DNA of 11,360 bases from Campylobacterota bacterium (lineage in GTDB: Bacteria; Campylobacterota; Campylobacteria; Campylobacterales; SZUA-545): contig JAUPLZ010000368.1 of NCBI GenBank assembly GCA_030836705.1, positions 1-11,360 on the forward strand. Reading direction: 5' to 3'. Position numbers and translations under genes: made by a program. Below are positions 1 to 5,773 of this stretch, in pieces. Every line of letters starts with the position of its first letter. Positions within the stretch are counted from its first letter, which is position 1. Below the pieces are notes generated by a model. The model was not told where the DNA came from. It made no database searches and saw nothing but the letters and a program-made list of their open reading frames with translations.

Positions 1-43
1 AAGTAAATAAAAAAAATATCAAAACCGCTCTTATAAAAAGCAT
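1..43 (-). other. Mirror copy of the first 14 codons of the znuA-like gene, cut by the window edge
   Basis: Read on the minus strand from the ATG at 43-41, this arm gives the same N-terminal residues (MLFIRAV...) as the gene starting at 210. It has the same -10 (minus-strand TATAAT, at 78-83) and the same leader. Only 43 nt are visible, so nothing shows whether a second full gene lies to the left. It is a true divergent paralogue, a broken 5' fragment, or an artefact of the inverted repeat. Confidence 0.3.
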
Positions 44-169
44 TTCTCAACCCCGTTTTTTTTGTTTTTCGCCCAAAATTATAACCTATTTTTAATATCA
101 ATATCTATCGAGCGCGCAATTGGACTGATGCCTTTTTTATTAAGCTAGTAGTTGATATTAAAAATAGGT

Positions 170-175
170 TATAAT
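170..175 (+). promoter_or_regulatory. Candidate -10 element for the znuA-like gene
   Basis: TATAAT at 170-175 would place the transcript start near 182 and give a leader of about 28 nt. A TTGATA at 152-157 lies only 12 bp upstream, too close to be a standard -35. The -10 therefore stands without a good -35, which is common in Campylobacterota promoters. The ribosome site is weak (GGGG TTGAG just before the ATG). I could not recognise a Zur operator. Confidence 0.45.
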
Positions 176-209
176 TTTGGGCGAAAAACAAAAAAAACGG
201 GGTTGAGAA

Positions 210-1064
210 ATGCTTTTTATAAGAGCGGTTTTGATATTTTTTTTATTTACTTCTTTATATTCTAAAGAGAAACTAAAAGTAACGGTAAGTATTTTGCCGC
301 AAAAAGTATTTGTAGAAAAAATAGCAAAAGAGTATGCTGAAATAACTACAATGGTTTTGCCAAGCGCATCTCCGCACACCTATGAGCCAAAACCATCACA
401 AATGATGGCTCTATCAAAGTCAGATCTTTATTTCGCCATAGGAGCGCCTTTTGAAAAAACTTGGCTTCCTCGCTTCAAATCCCAAAATCAAAATATAAAA
501 ATTATTTACACCCAAAAAGATATAAAATTGTTAGAATCAGACATTCATGACCATCACGACCATGAAGGTTGTAGCGGTCATGGCGAAAAAGACCCACACA
601 TTTGGCTATCTCCCGTCCTTGTAAAAACCATAGCCAAAAATACACTTGATGCACTAAGTCAAGCCATGCCGAATAAATCAAAAATATTTGAAAAAAATTA
701 TCAAATATTTTTAAATGAAATTGATAAAACAGATAAAGAGATAAGAGATATTTTAAGCGGGCTAAAAAACAGCCCTTTTATGGTATTTCATCCATCTTGG
801 GGATATTTTGCAAAAGAGTACGGATTGGTTCAGCTGCCAATAGAAATTGAAGTCAAAGAACCAAAACCGTCACAGCTTGCAGCCTTAATAAAAAGAGCAA
901 AAAAAGAAAAAATAAAAGCAATTTTTACACAACCGGAGTTTTCACAAAAAGCCGCTCAAACGATAGCAAAAGAACTTGAGATCCCTGTCGTTTCTATTTC
1001 AACCCTATCTGATGATTGGCCAAAAAACATTGTAGAATTTGCCAAAACGATAAAGGGGCGCTAG
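210..1064 (+). CDS. znuA: Zinc ABC transporter periplasmic substrate-binding protein (ZnuA/TroA family)
   Basis: This 284-aa protein looks like a cluster A-I metal-binding protein that captures Zn2+ (or possibly Mn2+) in the periplasm and passes it to an ABC permease. Residues 1-18 form a signal peptide. Probable metal ligands are H56 in SPHTYEP, H130 in DPHIWLSP, H194 in FHPSWGYF and an Asp at 268/269 near the end. A short His/Asp-rich loop at about 113-125 (HDHHDHEGCSGHG) lies just before the second ligand, as in zinc-type members, and favours zinc over manganese. The length is normal. No znuB or znuC is visible: the next gene downstream is convergent, so partners must be to the left or elsewhere. 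The ATG at 210 lies inside the right arm of the terminal inverted repeat, but the gene body is intact and outside it. Confidence 0.88.
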   Translation: MLFIRAVLIFFLFTSLYSKEKLKVTVSILPQKVFVEKIAKEYAEITTMVLPSASPHTYEPKPSQMMALSKSDLYFAIGAPFEKTWLPRFKSQNQNIKIIYTQKDIKLLESDIHDHHDHEGCSGHGEKDPHIWLSPVLVKTIAKNTLDALSQAMPNKSKIFEKNYQIFLNEIDKTDKEIRDILSGLKNSPFMVFHPSWGYFAKEYGLVQLPIEIEVKEPKPSQLAALIKRAKKEKIKAIFTQPEFSQKAAQTIAKELEIPVVSISTLSDDWPKNIVEFAKTIKGR

Positions 1065-1075
1065 CTAGCCCTTTT
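1052..1075. terminator. Short hairpin between convergent znuA and murI
   Basis: AAAGGGGC (1052-1059) can pair with GCCCTTTT (1068-1075), including one G-U pair, around an 8-nt loop (GCTAGCTA). A-rich and T-rich flanks make it a candidate bidirectional intrinsic terminator for the two genes that meet here. It overlaps the stop codons of both genes. The stem is short and few Ts remain after it, so the call is moderate. Confidence 0.45.
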
Positions 1076-1815
1076 TATGTGGATAGCCAATTATGCGCTA
1101 CCTCTTTTAGCCTATGAACATTTTCCGAGGCAAAAAGCCTTAATTCTGTTTTTTTATTATTATTTTTAGCAACTTTTTCTCTTTTTAGATATTCAACTAT
1201 CGCATCCCCCGAGTGAATCAAAATCGCATCTGCAAAATACCGCTCAAGCTCCTCTTTTAATAGCGGAAAGTGAGTGCATCCCATAATTACGGCTTTTGGT
1301 TTTGGAAGCCCCTTGAAGTAGTGTTCAAAAACCGGATTTAATATTTTTTCATCTCTTATACCCTCTTCCACAAGCGGGACTAAAAGGGGTGTTGGTATGG
1401 CAGTAATATTGCTATATCCTCTTTTTTTGAGCATCTCTTGATAAAGATTTGATTTTATCGTTGCATTTGTGCCAATAATCAGTATGTTTTCATCATAATC
1501 TATTGATATGTTTTCTACGGCTAAAACACCTGGTTCGATAACACCGTATACATTAAATTTCGCCTTTCTTCTTAACTCCTCTAGCGCAAATGCACTCGCG
1601 CTATTGCAAGCAACTATCATAAGATCCACATCAAAATTATTAAAAAATTCTAAAACTTCCAGTGAATATCTTATAACCGTATTTTCATCCTTGTTTCCAT
1701 ATGGAACTCTTGCTGTGTCGCCATAATAAATAATCTCACTAAAAATGGAGCTCTTTATCAACGACTTCACAACCGTAAGTCCGCCAACTCCGCTATCAAA
1801 TACTGCCGCTCTCAA
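1075..1815 (-). CDS. murI: Glutamate racemase MurI
   Basis: This cytoplasmic enzyme converts L-glutamate to D-glutamate for peptidoglycan. The 246-aa product has the family signatures: FDSGVGG (residues 6-12), YYGDTARVPYG (30-40), and the two catalytic cysteines C70 in VACNSAS and C180 in MGCTHFP. Length is slightly short but normal for the family. The start codon is TTG (1815-1813). It gives the expected N terminus immediately before FDSGVGG, and a GAGGTAAAG ribosome site lies in the last codons of the upstream gene. The upstream stop is separated from the TTG by one base. It is the third gene of an operon with an FTR-rhodanese protein and a DUF3365 haem protein, a grouping without obvious functional logic for a wall enzyme. 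Confidence 0.95.
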   Translation of the reverse strand: MRAAVFDSGVGGLTVVKSLIKSSIFSEIIYYGDTARVPYGNKDENTVIRYSLEVLEFFNNFDVDLMIVACNSASAFALEELRRKAKFNVYGVIEPGVLAVENISIDYDENILIIGTNATIKSNLYQEMLKKRGYSNITAIPTPLLVPLVEEGIRDEKILNPVFEHYFKGLPKPKAVIMGCTHFPLLKEELERYFADAILIHSGDAIVEYLKREKVAKNNNKKTELRLFASENVHRLKEVAHNWLST

Positions 1816-1816
1816 T

Positions 1817-2416
1817 CTATTGCTTTACCTCAAATATATCCGGAGTAATCTCCACGCTTATAAGCCCTCTTAAATCGCCAAGCTTATAATCAACCGCTTT
1901 ATCATTAGGATAAAAACTATTTATCGCTTTCTTGACCTCCGGCTTAATATCGCTTCCGTGACAAGCCAAGCAAGGCTCTTGAATAATCATAGGCTCATAA
2001 TATCTATAAATGTTTATATCTTTATTTTTCTTATGTCTTAGCCTAGTCATGAAAGAGCTTGGATACTCTCCGTCATGCTCTTTTAACTGTTTAAAATACT
2101 CAAATGCTACTTCGTCTATTTTATCAGGTGCGTTAAAATCGTTTCTTTGTTTTTGAGAGACTCTTTTTATCTTAACGCCCTTTTTTTGACTACCGACCTC
2201 TTCCGTTAAAACAAGAGCGTTTTTAGCGCAAAAATCGATAGTTTTTACAACTCCATCTTTTTTTATACTCTCTTGCATTTTTGACATCAGTGTTTTTTTT
2301 AGCTCTAAAGCCGTCTCTTTTCCAATCGCTTCAACTGTCGCATTTTTCATTGTTTCTGCATACAAAAAAGTAGCAGAAAAAACAAATACTAAGAAAAAAA
2401 ATAGTGTCTTTTTCAT
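1817..2416 (-). CDS. Exported DUF3365 (Tll0287-like) c-type haem protein
   Basis: This 199-aa protein has a clear signal peptide (residues 1-20, cleavage after LYA) and one CxxCH haem-attachment site, CLACH at 149-153. The layout of a helical N-terminal part and a C-terminal haem motif followed by GDLRGLISVEI matches the DUF3365/Tll0287-like family, which also serves as a sensor domain in signalling proteins. Here it is free-standing in the periplasm. From memory, cyanobacterial Tll0287 uses Cys/His axial haem ligands. C63 (DFCAKNA) sits where such a Cys ligand could be, but this is inference. Its ATG overlaps the upstream stop codon by 4 nt (ATGA), with a strong GGAGAGAGG ribosome site, so it is translationally coupled to the FTR-rhodanese gene. 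Redox partner and role are unknown; a periplasmic redox sensor or electron carrier is possible. Confidence 0.8.
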   Translation of the reverse strand: MKKTLFFFLVFVFSATFLYAETMKNATVEAIGKETALELKKTLMSKMQESIKKDGVVKTIDFCAKNALVLTEEVGSQKKGVKIKRVSQKQRNDFNAPDKIDEVAFEYFKQLKEHDGEYPSSFMTRLRHKKNKDINIYRYYEPMIIQEPCLACHGSDIKPEVKKAINSFYPNDKAVDYKLGDLRGLISVEITPDIFEVKQ

Positions 2417-3141
2417 CCTCTCTCCATTTTGCCTTGGTATGATACTATCCCGTGCGTAAGATTTCCTACATGCTTAAATCCCATGCTTTTCATCATCTTT
2501 TGACAATAGGCACTTCTTGAACCAACATGACAGTAAACTATAACAGGCACATCCTTATCAACTACTTTTACAGACTCATAAAAACTTGTAGTCGGAACTA
2601 GATGGTCAACCCCTTTTATTCTTATATTTTTATACTCCATCCACTCTCTTACATCTGCTATTTGAAATTTAACCATACTGAGTTCTCTTGCTTCAATAAG
2701 CGCTTCAAGCTCACTGCTATCAAGCTGCTCTTTTTTCAAAAGAAATTCACACTCCTCTTTTGACAAGCCTCTTGAGTGTTTATGTACACTTTCTTCAATA
2801 TCTTCTTGCATTTTTTGAGCCGCAGCAAATTCCGGAGTGCAAAAGATACCGCAATGGCATCTTCCGTCAGTCGGAATTTCTTTTTCAAGTGCAGGTTTGC
2901 AAGGACAAATTCTATCCTCTTCTTTATTTCCGGTTACAAAAAAGCAAGGACAATATCTTTTGTTGTAAATTAACTTATTTCTAGTTAGTCCAAATTGCAC
3001 GCTTTGCACAACCTCTTTATCCGGATGATAGACAAATCCAAACTGCCCTAACACACCATCTGTAAATTTAATCGTTTTCTCATGAACCTCTTTGAACTCC
3101 TGACTTGACGGATCAACTTTTTTCATAGCGCCATCTGACAT
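2413..3141 (-). CDS. Ferredoxin-thioredoxin reductase catalytic-domain / rhodanese fusion protein
   Basis: This 242-aa cytoplasmic protein has no signal peptide. Its first half carries the FTR beta-chain signature CPC (64-66), CPC (79-81), CHC (95-97), plus C101. In FTR these six Cys hold a 4Fe-4S cluster and an adjacent redox disulfide. The spacers here (12 and 13 residues) differ from the plant/cyanobacterial pattern as I recall it (16 and 8). A charged helical linker (about 105-150) leads to a rhodanese domain with DVREW (163-167) and the active loop CHVGSRS (C204). This suggests linked disulfide reduction and sulfane-sulfur handling; the electron donor is not shown. The ATG at 3141 is chosen because AGGAG lies 9 nt upstream; a TTG three codons earlier would abut that site. 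First gene of an operon with DUF3365 and murI. Confidence 0.85.
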   Translation of the reverse strand: MSDGAMKKVDPSSQEFKEVHEKTIKFTDGVLGQFGFVYHPDKEVVQSVQFGLTRNKLIYNKRYCPCFFVTGNKEEDRICPCKPALEKEIPTDGRCHCGIFCTPEFAAAQKMQEDIEESVHKHSRGLSKEECEFLLKKEQLDSSELEALIEARELSMVKFQIADVREWMEYKNIRIKGVDHLVPTTSFYESVKVVDKDVPVIVYCHVGSRSAYCQKMMKSMGFKHVGNLTHGIVSYQGKMERG

Positions 3142-3167
3142 TTTATGCAACTCCTAATTATTATTTT

Positions 3168-3196
3168 TTGATATAAAAGTTTTTAGTTGATATTAT
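3168..3196 (+). promoter_or_regulatory. Promoter of the small membrane-protein gene
   Basis: TTGATA (3168-3173) and TATTAT (3191-3196) are separated by 17 bp, the standard sigma-70 geometry, each with one mismatch to consensus. Transcription would begin near 3203, leaving a leader of about 20 nt with an AAGG site at 3215-3218 before the ATG at 3224. Confidence 0.55.
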
Positions 3197-3197
3197 A
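3192..3197 (-). promoter_or_regulatory. -10 element of the FTR-rhodanese/DUF3365/murI operon
   Basis: On the minus strand a consensus TATAAT lies at 3197-3192, preceded by TGTGT, a near-extended -10. No good -35 is visible. The transcript would start near 3185, about 44 nt before the ATG at 3141. This element overlaps the -10 of the divergent plus-strand promoter, so polymerase could occupy only one at a time. Confidence 0.5.
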
Positions 3198-3223
3198 ACA
3201 CATAGAAAAGAATTAAGGCAGGC

Positions 3224-3595
3224 ATGTTTTTTATACATTTTATTAGTATTAGCGTTTTTACTGGTTATATTATTTTGGATAGATTGATTTTTAGAAGATT
3301 TCTTAAAGAAGGTGCTTTAAACCCTTTGGATTTTTACAAAAAATCTCTTCCAATTTTGCTTTTTTTTACTATTGCCATTATTGCTTCTGGCGCATTGATG
3401 ATATACAAAAATCAAAATCTTTTAAATAGTGATATTTTTATTGCGAAAATCACACTTGCAACTTTACTTTTTGTGATGTTTTTTGGTTGTGGAATTTTTA
3501 TAAAAAATTTCAAAAAACCTGCAAGGATTGCTTACAGATTTTTTGTCTTAGTTTTGCTATTTATCGTATTTTATTTGGGAACTATTATTAGTTAA
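3224..3595 (+). CDS. Small four-helix inner-membrane protein, unknown function
   Basis: This 123-aa product is almost entirely hydrophobic, with four likely membrane helices at about 1-24, 42-61, 72-94 and 104-122 and short basic loops. The N-terminal FIHFISISVFTGYIILDRLIF, with a His in the first helix and a Gly followed by an acidic residue, loosely resembles small CopD/DUF2269-like membrane proteins. I cannot assign it to a family with confidence. It has its own promoter, divergent from the FTR-rhodanese operon. Its stop codon lies inside the last codons of convergent hemC, so the two genes overlap by 8 nt tail to tail. Composition and codon use look like those of its neighbours. Confidence 0.7.
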   Translation: MFFIHFISISVFTGYIILDRLIFRRFLKEGALNPLDFYKKSLPILLFFTIAIIASGALMIYKNQNLLNSDIFIAKITLATLLFVMFFGCGIFIKNFKKPARIAYRFFVLVLLFIVFYLGTIIS

Positions 3596-4526
3596 AAGCA
3601 ATAGCTTCGGCTCTTTTTAGAAGCTCTCTTGCGCCTTTATCTATAAAAACATTTGCTAGCTTTGCACCGATTGTTTTATACTCATCTTTTGTAACAACAA
3701 TACTCTCTGTTATAAATTCACTTGCATCAGGCATGCCGACTACTGCATTAATAGATATCTTCCCGTCTTTATATAGCTTCGCATTTACACCTATTGGCAC
3801 TTGGCAACCGCCGTTTAGAGTATCTATAAAATCCCTCTCAATTGTGGTTTCAATATGTGAGGACTCATCCATAAGAGTTGAGACTATTTTGATTATCTCT
3901 GCATCATTTCTTGTCTCTATGCCAAGTGCGGCTTGACCCATCGCGGGAATCATAATGGATTCATCTATCGGAACAATATGCTTTACTTCATTTTTTATGC
4001 CCAGCCTATTTAATCCAGCAGTTGCGAGAATAATAGCATCATACACGCCGTCTTTTAGCTTTTGCATTCTTGATTGAACATTGCCTCGCAAGTCTTTTAT
4101 AACCAGATCAGGTCTGTGTTTTAGAAGTAGCATCTTTCTTCTAAGGCTTGTGGTTCCAACAACCGCGCCTTTTGGCAAATTATCCAAACTCATATATTTT
4201 TCGCTCAAAAAGGCATCTCTTACATCTTCCCTTTTTGTCACAGCTGCAAGAACAAATCCGTTTTCAAATCTTGTCGGAACATCTTTTAGACTATGAACCG
4301 CAATATGCGCATCACCCTTTAACATAGCTTCTTCAAGCTCCTTTGTAAAAAGCCCTTTTCCGCCTATTTTTGCGAGTGGCACATCCAAAATCTTATCGCC
4401 TTGGGTTTTGTACTGCTTAATCTCAACTTTCATACTAGGGTACATACCCTCTAGTCTGCTTTTTATGTGTTCAGACTGCCAAAGAGCCAATATGCTGCCT
4501 CTGCTTGCTATTATTAATTTTTCCAA
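3588..4526 (-). CDS. hemC: Porphobilinogen deaminase (hydroxymethylbilane synthase) HemC
   Basis: HemC joins four porphobilinogen units into hydroxymethylbilane, the linear tetrapyrrole precursor of haem. The 312-aa product is of normal length. Visible signatures are GGKGLFTKELEEAML (55-69), HSLKDVPT (78-85) with the catalytic Asp at D82, TSLRR (126-130), DLRGNVQSRM (145-154) and NGGCQVPIG (238-246), in which C241 attaches the dipyrromethane cofactor. The start codon is TTG at 4526-4524, giving the usual MxKLIIASRGS N terminus; the next in-frame ATG is at codon 28 and would remove conserved sequence. It follows the dsb gene by 7 nt and is the last gene of the operon that also holds hemA, the first committed step of the same pathway. 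Confidence 0.96.
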   Translation of the reverse strand: MEKLIIASRGSILALWQSEHIKSRLEGMYPSMKVEIKQYKTQGDKILDVPLAKIGGKGLFTKELEEAMLKGDAHIAVHSLKDVPTRFENGFVLAAVTKREDVRDAFLSEKYMSLDNLPKGAVVGTTSLRRKMLLLKHRPDLVIKDLRGNVQSRMQKLKDGVYDAIILATAGLNRLGIKNEVKHIVPIDESIMIPAMGQAALGIETRNDAEIIKIVSTLMDESSHIETTIERDFIDTLNGGCQVPIGVNAKLYKDGKISINAVVGMPDASEFITESIVVTKDEYKTIGAKLANVFIDKGARELLKRAEAIAFN

Positions 4527-4533
4527 TTTTAAC

Positions 4534-5397
4534 TCACTTTTCTAATTTCTTTTTTAATTTATCAAAAGCTTCGCCTCTGTCATCCTTTTTGCCGTCTATA
4601 TAAACAGTCGGCGTGCCTCTAACCATGGCGCTGCTTGCTATTTGCACATCTTCTTGAAGATGTTTTTTTATTGAGTCTGTATTGATTTGAGCTTTTGTAA
4701 GTGTTGTTTTAAAATATTCATTAAACGCTTTAAGAATTTTCTCTTCGTCAATTATTTTTGGATCAAATTCCGCTTTGTAAAGCTTTTCTACGACATCTTT
4801 ATAGCCGGACTCTTCAAGCGCCAACGCCGCTTTGATTATTGTAGGAGAAGATGGGTGGAGCGACTCTAAAGGCAAATGGTAAAAATACAAAGAGATATCA
4901 TTTGGGTGCTTTTTTACAAAACTTATAATATCAGGAGTTAAATCAAGACAAAACGGACACAAAGGGTCGCTAAAAATTACGATTTTGTGTTTTGCGTTTC
5001 CGCTTTTATCACCGGCTATTATCCTGTCTTTTTTATAATATTTACTCTCGAAAGGCGGAGAGAAGCTATCTTTTATAGATTTTCTTGTTTTAATATCTAT
5101 AACATCAAATGCCATCAAATTGTTTTTTCTAAACAAAATTTCATATTTTGACTGTTTGTTCTTATCTATCTCAAGGTCTATTTTAAGTATAACAGCTTCC
5201 CAATCTCCAAGATCTTTTGTTTTTACGACAGAAGAAACGGTAACGCTTTTTATCTCAACGCCATCACCCTTTCTTATGTTATTTTTAACAAAATCCGCAA
5301 TCTCCTTATCGTTATTTGCATATAGCAAATTAACGCTCAATAAAATTGCTGCTGTTATTTTTATCATTTTCGACAATTTCGACATCGATATAATCAT
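4534..5397 (-). CDS. Periplasmic DsbA/DsbG-like thiol-disulfide oxidoreductase (CPFC)
   Basis: The 287-aa product has an N-terminal signal peptide (about residues 1-27, ending in LLYA), an alpha/beta N-terminal region (28-125), then a thioredoxin-fold domain. That domain carries DPLCPFC with the redox pair C147/C150 and the cis-Pro loop RGTPTVY (P263). The two-part architecture resembles dimeric DsbC/DsbG or H. pylori HP0231-type proteins more than monomeric DsbA, so its role may be disulfide formation or isomerisation, including keeping cytochrome c apoprotein thiols in order (inference). The ATG at 5397 is chosen because AAAGGAG lies directly upstream. The frame is open further upstream to a TTG at 5484, but that start has no ribosome site. 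With this start the gene overlaps the end of fxsA by 68 nt in another frame. Confidence 0.88.
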   Translation of the reverse strand: MIISMSKLSKMIKITAAILLSVNLLYANNDKEIADFVKNNIRKGDGVEIKSVTVSSVVKTKDLGDWEAVILKIDLEIDKNKQSKYEILFRKNNLMAFDVIDIKTRKSIKDSFSPPFESKYYKKDRIIAGDKSGNAKHKIVIFSDPLCPFCLDLTPDIISFVKKHPNDISLYFYHLPLESLHPSSPTIIKAALALEESGYKDVVEKLYKAEFDPKIIDEEKILKAFNEYFKTTLTKAQINTDSIKKHLQEDVQIASSAMVRGTPTVYIDGKKDDRGEAFDKLKKKLEK

Positions 5398-5773
5398 CTT
5401 CACTCCTTTTGTTGTTGTATTTTTTTTCACTCTCAATGTTATTTTTAAACAGAATTCTTTTGATAAAAATAGCAAAAAATTCAAACTGCATCACAATCCC
5501 GACTACATCGGTTAATATTCCAGGAATCATCAGCAAAACTGCCCCTATAAGCGTAAACGCACTTACTGAGACAAATTCTGCATAGTTTATTCTTCCAAAA
5601 GCAAAATTATTCAGCTGTTCGACGATTGCATATTTAAAATTTGAAAGAATCAAAGCACCCACAATAAATGACACAACTATTTCTATAAAAAATATCAATC
5701 CGCCGAAATATTGGATAAATTGTGATATCGCCATAACCTCAACAAAAAGATAAATTAAGAAATAGACTATCAT
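5330..5773 (-). CDS. fxsA: FxsA-family inner-membrane protein
   Basis: This 147-aa protein has membrane helices at about 1-19, 23-44 and 68-106 and a hydrophilic, acidic tail from about 112. The motif LIGAVLLMIPGILTDVVG (75-92) is the hallmark of FxsA (suppressor of F exclusion of phage T7) proteins. The cellular role of the family is poorly known. Its ATG overlaps the proS stop codon (ATGA, 4 nt), and no good ribosome site precedes it, so translation probably depends on coupling to proS. The last 22 codons and the stop are also read in another frame as the signal peptide of the following dsb gene, and the dsb ribosome site lies in the codons for NKRS (121-124). Confidence 0.87.
   Translation of the reverse strand: MIVYFLIYLFVEVMAISQFIQYFGGLIFFIEIVVSFIVGALILSNFKYAIVEQLNNFAFGRINYAEFVSVSAFTLIGAVLLMIPGILTDVVGIVMQFEFFAIFIKRILFKNNIESEKKYNNKRSEDDYIDVEIVENDKNNSSNFIER

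Larger units (their letters stand above)
1..252. repeat. Perfect 101-bp inverted repeat with 50-bp spacer at the window edge
   Basis: Positions 1-101 are the exact reverse complement of 152-252. Base 1 pairs with 252, and the first mismatch is 102 against 151. The spacer is 102-151. The right arm carries the -10 element, leader and first 14 codons of the znuA-like gene, so the left arm carries the same elements facing the other way. The arm may be longer, because the window edge cuts it. Two readings are possible: a real divergent duplication, or a fold-back or contig-end assembly artefact. I consider the artefact at least as likely, because the identity is perfect and ends exactly at base 1. 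Confidence 0.95.

Noticed and set aside
158..379. 73-codon open frame on the minus strand
   Set aside because: It is antisense to the znuA start and exists because of the inverted repeat and AT-rich sequence. It has no ribosome site and no family features.
3142..3150. TTG start three codons upstream in the FTR-rhodanese gene
   Set aside because: The TTG directly abuts the AGGAG ribosome site, leaving no spacing, whereas the ATG at 3141 is 9 nt away.
5398..5484. Upstream TTG start extending the dsb protein by 29 residues
   Set aside because: The TTG lacks a ribosome site and the extension would bury the signal peptide. The ATG at 5397 has AAAGGAG just upstream.
5120..5515. 131-codon plus-strand frame
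   Set aside because: It is fully antisense to dsb and the end of fxsA, both of which have recognisable domains. Its sequence is low-complexity and hydrophobic.
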